Below, piece by piece: positions 44,886 to 53,944 of a stretch of 64,000 bases of DNA; the stretch's first letter is position 1, and every line of letters begins with the position of its first letter. Both the position numbers and the translations under genes were made by a program. The notes beneath the pieces were generated by a model that was not told the DNA's origin, did not search any database, and worked only from the letters and a program-made list of their open reading frames with translations. Source of the DNA: Oceanispirochaeta crateris (GTDB lineage Bacteria > Spirochaetota > Spirochaetia > DSM-2461); NCBI RefSeq assembly GCF_008329965.1, contig NZ_CP036150.1:1364001-1428000 (forward strand), in the 5' to 3' direction.

Positions 44886-46002
44886 GCGTACCTCCCTGGT
44901 TTTTTTTTAACTTGATGACTTTTTCCCATTGTCCCTTTAAAAGTGCTGACTCATTGAAACCGGGAAGAGTGAAAATTGTTCTGATAAAAAAAGATGAAGC
45001 CCCCTGAGCGACCTCCCAGAGCCCCTTATCGGAAAAGCTCCATTTGAAGGGAATGGAAGATTTCAGTGCAGCTTCTAGTTTTAGACTGTGTTGGAAGAAC
45101 TCTCCACCCAAAATCACACTGTGTGGATCTAGAGCCGAAATAATGGGATTCAGAGTTTTAAAGAGGGTCAAAATGTATGTCTCTATTGCTGCCATATCTG
45201 ATGACCCTTGTTCTTTTAATTCCCTCAAAAATAAGTCTCGCAGCTCATCACTCACCGGAGAATTCATCAGTTCACCAGCTGCAAAACCTGACCCGTGGTA
45301 TACCGATCCATGATGGACAATCCCGATGCCGATTTCCTGGTCCCAGGTCTGCTGACTCTCGGGAGAATGGAACTGCAACAAGAGACAGACCAGATTTCCA
45401 TCGAACTCTCGGCGTCCCATAATTTCACCCCAGGCAAAACAATTAGCATCATTTTCAATCAGGACCGGCACCCCGAGGTTTTCCACCAGTATTTCAGTCA
45501 AGTTTGTCTCAAAAAGAGCCAGAGGCTTGGATGAAATAACCCTGCCCAAGTCAGGGTTGATCCTACCGGGAAGCCCCAGAGCTACTCCGGAAATTCTATC
45601 AGAGAATTCATTTTCAAGATTCTGAATCAATTTTTTGGCTGTATCCGTGAATTGAGAGATTGTATTCGCCATCAAGTCCATCATGCCCTGTTTTAAGGAC
45701 TGACCCGTGAGGTTTGATAGGCTATAGCGGAGGTATGAATCCTGCCATTCTATTCCCAAAATCAATCGCTCCACAATTTTCAATCCAATAGGGATTCGAC
45801 CACCCCGTTCACCTGAACGTGCGGTTTTCTCTTCCCTGATGTACCCGTCTAAGAGAAGATCATTCACAATATGAGTCAATGTTGATCTATTGAGTCCCAG
45901 GATTTCCGAGGCCTCTATTCGACTGACACCCGGTCTGATTCTAATTAGATTTAATGTTCTGCTCCGGTTGATCTTTCCTTCCTGGACCTTGTTAACGGTC
46001 AT
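44872..46002 (-). CDS. ROK family transcriptional regulator
   Basis: Protein of 376 residues: an N-terminal winged helix-turn-helix (SRIEASEILGLNRSTLTHIVNDLLLDGYI, about 26-55) followed by a sugar-kinase-like ROK domain with ALGLPGRIN, ENDANCFAWGE and GIGIVHHG. The HxxxCxxxCxxC-type zinc motif of many ROK proteins is not evident. The ATG at 46002 has AAGGG 10 nt upstream; an ATG at 46041 would start almost at the predicted transcription start. It heads the operon ROK-PFK-PIG-L-SIS and probably regulates it in response to a sugar or sugar phosphate. Confidence 0.9.
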   Translation of the reverse strand: MTVNKVQEGKINRSRTLNLIRIRPGVSRIEASEILGLNRSTLTHIVNDLLLDGYIREEKTARSGERGGRIPIGLKIVERLILGIEWQDSYLRYSLSNLTGQSLKQGMMDLMANTISQFTDTAKKLIQNLENEFSDRISGVALGLPGRINPDLGRVISSKPLALFETNLTEILVENLGVPVLIENDANCFAWGEIMGRREFDGNLVCLLLQFHSPESQQTWDQEIGIGIVHHGSVYHGSGFAAGELMNSPVSDELRDLFLRELKEQGSSDMAAIETYILTLFKTLNPIISALDPHSVILGGEFFQHSLKLEAALKSSIPFKWSFSDKGLWEVAQGASSFFIRTIFTLPGFNESALLKGQWEKVIKLKKNQGGTHVER

Positions 46003-46018
46003 GTGTCTTACACCCTTA

Positions 46019-46037
46019 TTGTTGATTGTTTCAACAA
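46019..46037 (-). promoter_or_regulatory. Candidate operator of the ROK operon
   Basis: A perfect inverted repeat with 7-bp arms (TTGTTGA, 46019-46025, and TCAACAA, 46031-46037) and a 5-bp centre spans the predicted transcription start, where a repressor would block transcription. ROK regulators such as NagC and XylR use T/A-rich inverted repeats, so autoregulation is plausible. Confidence 0.55.
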
Positions 46038-46041
46038 ACAT

Positions 46042-46070
46042 ATCATAAAATTGTACTCGTGAATTGTCAA
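46042..46070 (-). promoter_or_regulatory. Promoter of the ROK operon
   Basis: On the minus strand: perfect TTGACA (46065-46070), 17-bp spacer, TATGAT (46042-46047); start near 46035. Confidence 0.8.
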
Positions 46071-46073
46071 TCT

Positions 46074-46122
46074 AAAAGAGGCTCTCTATACCAAGATCTT
46101 CATTTTCCTGATTTAGAGAGCC
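46074..46122 (-). terminator. Terminator of the mutarotase-like gene
   Basis: A 9-bp stem, GGCTCTCTA (46080-46088 on the plus strand) and TAGAGAGCC (46114-46122), with a 25-nt loop is followed on the minus strand by TCTTTT. It separates the gene from the ROK operon. Confidence 0.65.
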
Positions 46123-46151
46123 ATGGACTCATGGATAATTTGTATGATGAG

Positions 46152-47378
46152 TTAGAATTGAGATAACTCTTTCAGCTCCTCAAAACGACTCTGAGCCATT
46201 ATAGACATGGAAGAATCCTTCCCTTCCCCGTAAATCATCAATCTATCCTCATTTTGTTCCACCCTTGAAATCCCTAGATCCAAAGCATCACCAGTGTAGG
46301 AAAAAAAGGCCGTTCCATAGTTGAGAACCCTCGTTTCTCCAGGATGGAGCACAATATGAGTGGGATGTCCCATGAGGGATGGATTCTTAACAGATTCTTC
46401 AAGACCGTTGGCAAAATAGCTGACGGAATTTTCAGATCCCAGACAAAATGACCGGTCACACCCTCCATCCTGAGCTGCCCAGGGCTGGAAGGGTCTCCCA
46501 CCATAATTCATCCAATAGTTATAGAAGAAAAGAGGGATTTCTGATTTACCCAGTTTAGCGGGTCCCGTAAACCAGGAGAGATACACAAGCTTTTGTCTGG
46601 TATTGACAACAGCAGACCAGCCCAGGGGGCTATCGGAGGGTACTTTCGCTGTAATAAAATCTGTGTAGCCCGTCACTCCGGGGACTCTGGACATATCAAC
46701 TGTTCCCCCTGCTCTCAGGGCCATTGATTTGAGGGAACTGCTGGTTGAACCAGGTTGAAGCTGACTTGTATTATCAAATTCTGTTCCTAGAGGGGGAACC
46801 ATAAATTCATTTGAATTATTATTAATAAGGCATCCTGACTCCAAAAAGGGAGCTCCCACCGTGTTGTGCCAACCAATGTTAAGCTCTTCTTCAGAATCAG
46901 AACGATTGGAGACAGCAAGGCTAGTATAATGAACATTCTCATGAGCTCGAATCATATCCACTTTTTTAAAAGTCAGAGCTTGATTCTCTGGAGATAACTC
47001 CCATTGGACCGAAACAGAACCCTTTTCCTTTCTTAGACCCTGATTTTTCCAAGGCATAGAACTGGTAAAACCATGAGGAGGCAATTCCGAACCTTTCCAG
47101 CTGTGTCCGGGACCAAAATTGGGACAGCAGGGAAAGTTTCCAGCAATATCAAACAAGAGGGGAACCTTCCAGTAGGCTTCATGTTTCTCTGCTATCCATT
47201 TATCAGAAGAAGTATTTCGGAACCAGGGCTGCCAATGGGCATTGATCCACGCTTTGCCTTTGCGAGAACAGAGTTCGGGAACCATCCCCTTCTCTTGATT
47301 GATCAATACCCGGAATGAATCATTCTCCAGCAAAACACTCTCACGGTCACCGATGTCGTAGGTTTTCTCAATTTTCAT
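46152..47378 (-). CDS. Galactose mutarotase-like (aldose 1-epimerase superfamily) protein
   Basis: Protein of 408 residues, beta-rich throughout, with the supersandwich features of the galactose mutarotase-like superfamily: LLENDSFRVLINQEKGMVPEL, PPHGFTSSMPW (a region that holds a catalytic His in mutarotases), WHNTVGAPF, LHPGETRVL. Exact family is not recognised and the catalytic Glu is not certain. No signal peptide. AGGGAG precedes the ATG. It lies just upstream of the ROK operon, with a terminator between. It may act on the same sugar, which is inference. Confidence 0.7.
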   Translation of the reverse strand: MKIEKTYDIGDRESVLLENDSFRVLINQEKGMVPELCSRKGKAWINAHWQPWFRNTSSDKWIAEKHEAYWKVPLLFDIAGNFPCCPNFGPGHSWKGSELPPHGFTSSMPWKNQGLRKEKGSVSVQWELSPENQALTFKKVDMIRAHENVHYTSLAVSNRSDSEEELNIGWHNTVGAPFLESGCLINNNSNEFMVPPLGTEFDNTSQLQPGSTSSSLKSMALRAGGTVDMSRVPGVTGYTDFITAKVPSDSPLGWSAVVNTRQKLVYLSWFTGPAKLGKSEIPLFFYNYWMNYGGRPFQPWAAQDGGCDRSFCLGSENSVSYFANGLEESVKNPSLMGHPTHIVLHPGETRVLNYGTAFFSYTGDALDLGISRVEQNEDRLMIYGEGKDSSMSIMAQSRFEELKELSQF

Positions 47379-47452
47379 AACACTCTCCCTTTAACGAAAA
47401 TACAAGCTCTTAGTCTGTTTCTTCATACATGAAAAGCATCATGAAGGATCGA

Positions 47453-48859
47453 CTAGAAGCTTTCCAAAGCGGCTTTTGCTTCCCTACGGACATTGAGATG
47501 TTGTCCTTCAATATCCAACCCGGTAATACTGGGTACCAGGGAAGAAAGATGATTGAGTTTAGCCCCTCTGATACCATAGATTTTAATGACGAAATTAGGA
47601 TGTTCCAGCATTTTTTCATACAAGGGTTCTAGAGAAGCCCATTCACTGGTACTCAGAGTCTTGCACAGGGGACCTAGCTCATTGTCCTTGTCCTTCTCCC
47701 ATCTGGGCCCGAGAACCTTCTCCAGAGACTCTACGGTCCCGGATACTTTGTGTTCCACCATCAAAGTAAGAGCCTTCTGTCTGATATCAAAGGCAATTTT
47801 TTCACCTTCAAATTGACTCAGAAGGAATTCTCTTGCCTGTGAGTTATTGATTTTACCCAGGGCTTCCAGAGAGGAGTATCGAACTTGTCTGACAGGATCT
47901 TTTCGAACTTTGTACTCAAGAATATCTACTGCTTCGCTTGTTTTCCTTTCCCCGAGACCTTCGGCGGCGGCGACTCTTATACGCCAAAATGAGTCTCTGA
48001 GGGCCGTGAGCAGAAGTTGTTCTACTTCCGGACCATCATACTCGGTAATTCCCTTGAGGATGTAAGAGCGAAGGAGGCTGTCTTCAGAGCGGACATACAT
48101 GGAGGTTAACAGGTCCAGCCCCTCAGGTTCATTGATTTGACCTATGGCAATGGCAGAATACTGTCGTTGTGAAGCAGGAGCATCTTCATCTTCCAGGAAG
48201 GTCTCCAGGAGAGACTGAGCACTCGTGTATTTCAGTTCACCCAGAACCAAAATAGCACTGGCGGAGAAGTCCTGATATTCTGTATCTCCCGAATATTCTT
48301 CCAAAAGTTCCATAATTTCATCAACTCTGGAATCGTCTTTTAACTTGGCTATCCCCCTGAGGGCAGCCGAAGATAGTGCTAGATTGTTATCATCAAGAAG
48401 ATCATAAAAAACATCTCCCGCTGAAACGGACCCGATACTACCCAGATAGCTGACCGCTGCCAATAGAAGATTGGTAGAGTATTCATAGTCTTCCATATGA
48501 TTCTGAAGAAGAGTGAGGGCTTGCTCTTCAGCCAGATCAACTTCAATCATGGCAAAATAATCAAGAATGGCTCTATTAATATCTGGATTTTCATTGTAAG
48601 TGAGAAGGTCGGTTAATTCTTTATTGAAAGTCATATCTTTTTCGGATTGAATAACACTAATCACATCCAAGACTTCAGAATCGATTCCATAACGAAGGAC
48701 ATCCCGTTTTTCTTCATTCAGCGACGTAATAAGCTCTTCTTTCTCGGCCTCTATTTCTTTAGAATCCGTTTCATCACTGACGGCCTCTTCGCTTGAATCC
48801 TCCTGTGAGTATAGAGTCTGCAAAGACATGAATATCAAAAGAATAAGGATTTTTTTCAT
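47453..48859 (-). CDS. Exported HEAT-repeat protein
   Basis: Protein of 468 residues. A signal peptide (MKKILILLIFMSLQTLYSQ) is followed by an acidic stretch and about nine to ten HEAT/Armadillo helical repeats with the usual spacing (for example AAAEGLGERKTSEAVDILEY, VRYSSLEALGKINNSQAREFL). Such solenoids are protein-binding scaffolds. GAGG precedes the ATG and it follows murJ after 1 bp. Role unknown; a periplasmic scaffold is likely. Confidence 0.85.
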   Translation of the reverse strand: MKKILILLIFMSLQTLYSQEDSSEEAVSDETDSKEIEAEKEELITSLNEEKRDVLRYGIDSEVLDVISVIQSEKDMTFNKELTDLLTYNENPDINRAILDYFAMIEVDLAEEQALTLLQNHMEDYEYSTNLLLAAVSYLGSIGSVSAGDVFYDLLDDNNLALSSAALRGIAKLKDDSRVDEIMELLEEYSGDTEYQDFSASAILVLGELKYTSAQSLLETFLEDEDAPASQRQYSAIAIGQINEPEGLDLLTSMYVRSEDSLLRSYILKGITEYDGPEVEQLLLTALRDSFWRIRVAAAEGLGERKTSEAVDILEYKVRKDPVRQVRYSSLEALGKINNSQAREFLLSQFEGEKIAFDIRQKALTLMVEHKVSGTVESLEKVLGPRWEKDKDNELGPLCKTLSTSEWASLEPLYEKMLEHPNFVIKIYGIRGAKLNHLSSLVPSITGLDIEGQHLNVRREAKAALESF

Positions 48860-48860
48860 A

Positions 48861-50417
48861 TTATTTTCCTCTCCTTTTAAGGATCGTCATCACATCCAGT
48901 TTCATTAAACTGTAAAAGGACAGGAGGATAACCAGAGAGAGGATTCCCTCCAATGCCAGATATCCCAAATTGACCCAGCTGCTGCCATTGTAGAAATGGC
49001 TAATATCCAGAATCCTCTTCATACCAAAGATTGCCGCGGCCATAGGGATCTGAGCCACCAGGATTCTAAAAATCTGGCTAAAAAGTTTCTTTAAGTTAAA
49101 ATGAATATTCTCTTTTATACTGCCCAAAAATAGGAGTAATGATCCTCCAATAAAAGCAATTGAGTTTGCCCAGGCGAGGCTGATGACACCCCATCCCAGA
49201 TGAAGAAAAAACAAAGACAGGGCTATATCCGAAACAACCACCGCTCCGGCTGTTTTTAAGGGAGCGCTGTAATTTCCCTGAGAATAGAAGGATCTCTGAA
49301 AAAGATTATATGAACCGACAAAAACCATTCCTGGAGAGTAGGCAAAAAGAACCCTTGCCGCCAAAATCGTATCTTCTGATTTATATTCCCCCCTTTGAAG
49401 GGCAATGGATATCAACTCCGGACCAAAAAGCATGAGCAGAATGGAGGATGGAATCAAAAGGACCGCCAGCATTTGAATTCCTTCCTGCAGGGTTGAGGAC
49501 AGACCATCCCAGTTTTTTTCTCCAGCCATACGGCTCATTTTAGGAAACAACACTGTGGCAATAGACGCGCTGAAGATACCAAAAGGAAGCTGCCAGAACA
49601 CAATTGCGTTACTCAAGGCTGTTGTTGACCCCTCTTCCAGACCTGTTGCCAGAAGAATGGCTATCTGCTGGTTGATCGTAAAGATGGAAGAAGTGACCAG
49701 AACGGGAACCCATTGTTTCATGACCCGCTTGAAGGATTCATCATTGAAACGGAAACTGGGTAAAAGGGAGTATCCTATCTTTTTATAGAAAGGATACTGC
49801 CAGAAGATCTGGGCAAAACCACCTCCCAAGACCCCCACAACCATTGAAAAGATCCCAAGGGTATCATGCCAGATCACGATCGAAATTATCACCGAGATTG
49901 AAAACAACAAGGGAGAGACCGCGGGCACCATAAAGCGGTTATGGGAGTTTAGAACGGCCATAATAACAGCACTGACGCTGATAAGGACAATGTAGTGAAA
50001 GATCCACCTGAAAAGCCTGATAGCCATTTCCAGTTTCCAGGGTTCCTGGAATCGAATAAAAAGTTTCAGAACAATTTCGGGAAAGAATACACAAACGAGT
50101 GACATGGGTAGGAGGATCAGAAGCTGCAGCCCCAGAATGCTTCGGCTGAGACTGCGGGACTGACTCCCCTTTGGGTCAGACACGATCTGTCTGGACAACT
50201 CAGGAATAAATGCAGAGGACAGGGCCCCCTCAGCAAGAAGCTTTCTAAAATTATTGGGAATATTAAAAACGGCATTAAGAATATCGGCTTCACCCGAGGC
50301 CCCAAAATACATGCTGATCAATGCAATCCGGACAAAACCGAGAATCCGGGACCCCAGCGTTCCTGCCATAACAGCCAGAGTGGACAGGAAGCTCTGCCTA
50401 CGCGTCGTTTCTTTCAA
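48861..50417 (-). CDS. murJ: Lipid II flippase MurJ (MviN)
   Basis: Protein of 518 residues with about fourteen membrane segments and the MurJ signature near the N-terminus: GTLGSRILGFVRIALISMYFG, DILNAVFNIPNNFRKLLAEGALSSAFIPEL. It moves lipid II across the membrane for peptidoglycan synthesis. The start codon is TTG at 50417, with AGAGGA 4-5 nt upstream, overlapping the tgt stop by 4 nt. Confidence 0.96.
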   Translation of the reverse strand: MKETTRRQSFLSTLAVMAGTLGSRILGFVRIALISMYFGASGEADILNAVFNIPNNFRKLLAEGALSSAFIPELSRQIVSDPKGSQSRSLSRSILGLQLLILLPMSLVCVFFPEIVLKLFIRFQEPWKLEMAIRLFRWIFHYIVLISVSAVIMAVLNSHNRFMVPAVSPLLFSISVIISIVIWHDTLGIFSMVVGVLGGGFAQIFWQYPFYKKIGYSLLPSFRFNDESFKRVMKQWVPVLVTSSIFTINQQIAILLATGLEEGSTTALSNAIVFWQLPFGIFSASIATVLFPKMSRMAGEKNWDGLSSTLQEGIQMLAVLLIPSSILLMLFGPELISIALQRGEYKSEDTILAARVLFAYSPGMVFVGSYNLFQRSFYSQGNYSAPLKTAGAVVVSDIALSLFFLHLGWGVISLAWANSIAFIGGSLLLFLGSIKENIHFNLKKLFSQIFRILVAQIPMAAAIFGMKRILDISHFYNGSSWVNLGYLALEGILSLVILLSFYSLMKLDVMTILKRRGK

Positions 50418-51535
50418 AAGGTCCTCTTGCTGAAGCGGTCAAGGAATGATTTTTTGTATTGAAGGAATCGACCTTCCTTCAATGAAAGTCTGACTTCAGC
50501 CATAAATTGATAAAGAAAATGCAGATTATGCTCTGTGACCAGCATGGGTCCGAGAATCTCTTTGGCCTTGAAAAGGTGTCTGAGATAGGAACGGCTGTAT
50601 TGCTGACAAACCGGACAGGTACAACTGGGTTCAATGGGCTGCTGATCCAAACGGAACTGCTCGTTCTTAAGAGCCAGGTTTCCATCCAGGGTAAAACATG
50701 TACCATTTCTTGCAATCCGTGTGGGATAAACACAATCGAACATATCTATACCCGCTTCTACGGCTTCCAGCATATAATCCGGAGTTCCAATCCCCATAAC
50801 GTACCTTGGTTTGTCTTCAGGAAGAAACTGGGACGTGTAGTGGAGATAGTCTCTAAACATCTGTGGGCTTTCACCCACCGAAAGTCCTCCAATCGCGATT
50901 CCGGGAGTATCAAGTTCCAAAATCTCTTCGGCGCTTCGCTTCCTAAGATCCTCGTAGAAATTTCCCTGAATGATTCCAAACAGTTTTCCTTCATAGTCGT
51001 CCCGGCAATTTTCCCAACGCTTTTTAGCCCTGGAGGCCCACCTGGTAGTAATTTCGAGAGCCTTGAGGGCATCCTTATGCGATATTCCGGGTTCTGTGCA
51101 GATATCCAGGGCCATCTGAATATCACTGCCCAGAGTTTCCTGTATTTCCACAACCTTCTCGGGTGTAAACTCATGGTAGGCACCATCAATATGGGAACGG
51201 AAACGAACCCCTTCTTCTCTTATTTTCCTAAATGGCGCCAATGAAAAAACCTGAAAGCCTCCCGAATCAGTCAGGATGTTGTGCTTCCAGCCACTAAACT
51301 CATGGAGGCCACCGGCAGCCTTGATCACTTCCATCCCAGGTCTGAGATAAAGGTGATATGTATTTCCCAGAATGAGTGTATACCCCATATCTGCCACGGA
51401 GTCATGCTTGACCGCCTTAACGGTTCCGTTGGTACCAACGGGCATAAATGCCGGAATTTCAACGTCACCATGAGGCAGATGCAAGATGCCTCCCCGACCG
51501 CGGCAGGATGGATCTCTATATTTAATATCAATCAT
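50414..51535 (-). CDS. tgt: tRNA-guanine transglycosylase
   Basis: Protein of 373 residues with the TGT catalytic features: ILTDSGGFQVFSL (Asp general acid), GIAIGGLSVGE, YPTRIARNGTCFT (Asp nucleophile region in MFDCVYPTR) and the zinc site CTCPVC...H. It inserts preQ1 at position 34 of Asp, Asn, His and Tyr tRNAs. The ATG at 51535 has GGAG 5 nt upstream and matches the conserved N-terminus. Confidence 0.96.
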   Translation of the reverse strand: MIDIKYRDPSCRGRGGILHLPHGDVEIPAFMPVGTNGTVKAVKHDSVADMGYTLILGNTYHLYLRPGMEVIKAAGGLHEFSGWKHNILTDSGGFQVFSLAPFRKIREEGVRFRSHIDGAYHEFTPEKVVEIQETLGSDIQMALDICTEPGISHKDALKALEITTRWASRAKKRWENCRDDYEGKLFGIIQGNFYEDLRKRSAEEILELDTPGIAIGGLSVGESPQMFRDYLHYTSQFLPEDKPRYVMGIGTPDYMLEAVEAGIDMFDCVYPTRIARNGTCFTLDGNLALKNEQFRLDQQPIEPSCTCPVCQQYSRSYLRHLFKAKEILGPMLVTEHNLHFLYQFMAEVRLSLKEGRFLQYKKSFLDRFSKRTF

Positions 51536-51572
51536 AATTACTCCTTCAACTCCTATCTGTATCCTCTTTGAA

Positions 51573-52652
51573 TCATGTTTTAGCAGTTTTGAACAGGTAC
51601 AGACCAAAAACTAAAAATATAAGAAAGGCTGCCCAGGCTCCGTATAAGGGAGGAATATATCCCAGTTTTGCTAAAAGAACCATAATCATCTGAGCTACGA
51701 AATATATAACAGAAACGACCAGACTGGAAAGAAGGCTCATGAGAAGGATATTCTTTTTGAACCGCCCGCCTAGAGAACAGGATAAAAAAGCAACGACCAG
51801 TGGGGTCAGGGCAAAGGAAAATCTCTGGTAGTATTCCGTGAGGGCGCCACGGTAGGGAAACCCCGTCCTCTTGAGAGAATCGACCCATTCTTTGGCTTCC
51901 CGGCTGTTCATCTCGTCAATATCTCTGGAAATTCTTTTGAAAGATCCGGGCGGCTCATTCAGCAATGGCTCTGTCCAACTTGTGAAAAATTCTTCTTCCA
52001 CATAATCATGGTTCTCATCATATTTGTATACTCTGACATTTTTAAGACTCCACTGATTATCTTCCCATAGGGCCGAATTGGAATCAATCCTCTTTTCAAA
52101 ACCGCCATTAGAATCCAAAAACAGGACTGAAAGGCCAGTCAGGCTTTCTCTTCGGTCATTATAAAAATCAGCAATGTATATCACTGTATTCTTGTGACTG
52201 AGAACAGCAACATTGGAGTTGCTGTAGGATACAGTTTGTCCCATGATTTCCTTTGAGATTCTGTTTTTATCCTTAAATGTTGGAATTACAATGCGATCCT
52301 CAAAAAAATAACCTGCCAGGCTCAGAAGAATCCCGCTAATTAAAAGGGGTCTTGTCAATTGGTACAGGGAGTACCCTGAACCGAAAACAGCAATGAGCTC
52401 ATTGTTGGCATAGTAGTTGCCCAGTGTATAAGAGATTGAAAAGAGGATGGCTATGGGCAGCGAAAAAGAGACACATTTGGGAGTGTACAGAAGAGAAACA
52501 TAGGCAATATCTCTCAAGGGAACATCTGCATTGAGGTAACGCCAGAGGTTTCCAAATAGATCGACTAACTGCAATATGAGTATAAAAAATACCAGGGCAA
52601 CGAGCATGGTGGGTATGAAATCTTTCAAGATCATTTTATGTAGAACTTTCAT
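51573..52652 (-). CDS. lptG: LptF/LptG family permease (second of pair)
   Basis: Protein of 359 residues: three N-terminal membrane helices (about 12-115), a periplasmic beta-jellyroll domain (about 130-260) and three C-terminal helices (about 268-357). This is the YjgP/YjgQ layout; such permeases, with LptB, extract lipopolysaccharide or a similar glycolipid and pass it to LptC. It overlaps the preceding permease gene by 4 nt. The LptF versus LptG naming rests on gene order. Confidence 0.9.
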   Translation of the reverse strand: MKVLHKMILKDFIPTMLVALVFFILILQLVDLFGNLWRYLNADVPLRDIAYVSLLYTPKCVSFSLPIAILFSISYTLGNYYANNELIAVFGSGYSLYQLTRPLLISGILLSLAGYFFEDRIVIPTFKDKNRISKEIMGQTVSYSNSNVAVLSHKNTVIYIADFYNDRRESLTGLSVLFLDSNGGFEKRIDSNSALWEDNQWSLKNVRVYKYDENHDYVEEEFFTSWTEPLLNEPPGSFKRISRDIDEMNSREAKEWVDSLKRTGFPYRGALTEYYQRFSFALTPLVVAFLSCSLGGRFKKNILLMSLLSSLVVSVIYFVAQMIMVLLAKLGYIPPLYGAWAAFLIFLVFGLYLFKTAKT

Positions 52653-53944
52653 TTTTTTATCCTGAAAAGATACAAGATGAACCCCGTGCTAAAAATAAGG
52701 ATGTTGGGAAGCCACATAGTCAATGCAGGCGGGTAGAATGTCCTGATGCCTAAGGTCCTTCCGGCCACCAACATCCCCCAATAGAGAATGGTGATGAATA
52801 AACCAATTCCAAATCCAACGGATTTCCCACTCCTTTTCGTATACAATCCCAGAGGAAAAGCCAAAAGAACAAAGGGAAGGCATGAGAAAGGAATTGAGAA
52901 TTTCTGATGAAATTCCAGCTTCCAGATCTGAAGAGACCGATCCTGAACCTCGGCGGCCAGACTGTCCTGGTATTGCTGTCTTGTATTTTCAAGTTTTACA
53001 GGATAGGACATGACTTCCCGGGGATTAGACTGCTGATTCATCAGTAGCCAATCTCCATAAAGGTTACCCATGAGGGCAAGGCTTTTCATCCTTCTTTGAT
53101 TGACTTTTTCATTGAATCTGACCTCTTTCTCCTTTATGGTTCTATAAACATCGGGAGAACTCATTTCACGGGGACCAGGATTTCGGATGGAAGATGTAAT
53201 ATCCTTAAGCAAAATATTATACACCATTCCTTCCGCTTCAGAATAAAGGAATTCCCCGCGGTTTCTTTTTTCACTCTTATGATCCAGTATGCGATCCAGT
53301 TCAAATGACAAGACACCGGCATCTTCAAAAGAATCGTTGATGCGGGCTTCATCTGCCAAAATGATACGCCTATTGGCTTCCTTATCTTTTTCAATAATAA
53401 TCAGATTATCAATATCTTTGCCTTCTACTTGACCGGTTATTATAATGCTGTCCTGAAAATACTTGATCGAATAAGACTCCAGCTCAACCTCTGGATTCCT
53501 GAAAATCATCTCTCTGTACAGACGAGTAAAATTGATTGTTCCCACGGGAAGAAGATAGTCATTTACAAAAAAAGATAGAAATGAAAATAGAATGCCAATG
53601 AGCAATACGGGGAGAAATATTCTGTTGTAGGTAATGCCGGAGCATTTCATGGCCAGAATCTCATTATCTGATGAAAACCGGCCATAGGTCATCAACGTAC
53701 CAACCAGGGTAGCAAAAGGAAATGAAATAGCAATGATAGAGGGCAATGAATAGAAAATCAGCTTCATGACATAGCTAAAAGGAACTTGTTTTGAAAGTAT
53801 ATCTTCTGCTAATAGGAGGAGTTGATTTATAAAAAAAATGAAGAAAAAGAACAGGAATGAGACAAAAAATGAAAGAAAAAACTCCTTGGCTATATAGAGA
53901 TAAAGCGTTTGGTAGCTTCTAGGGCGTTTTAAAATAGTTTTCAT
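52649..53944 (-). CDS. lptF: LptF/LptG family permease (first of pair)
   Basis: Protein of 431 residues with the same three-plus-three helix layout and a larger central soluble domain than its partner. N-terminal helix FFLSFFVSFLFFFFIFFINQLLLLAEDILS, then FPFATLVGTLMTYGRFSSDNEILAMKCSG, a region conserved in LptF. Overlaps the preceding propeller gene by 26 nt and lptG by 4 nt, implying coupled expression. Confidence 0.9.
   Translation of the reverse strand: MKTILKRPRSYQTLYLYIAKEFFLSFFVSFLFFFFIFFINQLLLLAEDILSKQVPFSYVMKLIFYSLPSIIAISFPFATLVGTLMTYGRFSSDNEILAMKCSGITYNRIFLPVLLIGILFSFLSFFVNDYLLPVGTINFTRLYREMIFRNPEVELESYSIKYFQDSIIITGQVEGKDIDNLIIIEKDKEANRRIILADEARINDSFEDAGVLSFELDRILDHKSEKRNRGEFLYSEAEGMVYNILLKDITSSIRNPGPREMSSPDVYRTIKEKEVRFNEKVNQRRMKSLALMGNLYGDWLLMNQQSNPREVMSYPVKLENTRQQYQDSLAAEVQDRSLQIWKLEFHQKFSIPFSCLPFVLLAFPLGLYTKRSGKSVGFGIGLFITILYWGMLVAGRTLGIRTFYPPALTMWLPNILIFSTGFILYLFRIKK

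Noticed and set aside
47410-47619. Short frame between the HEAT and mutarotase-like genes
   Set aside because: It overlaps the HEAT-repeat coding end in another frame and has no similarity to any family.
50507-51244. 245-residue open frame antisense to tgt
   Set aside because: It lies wholly opposite a highly conserved tgt coding region, has no recognisable domain and no ribosome binding site.
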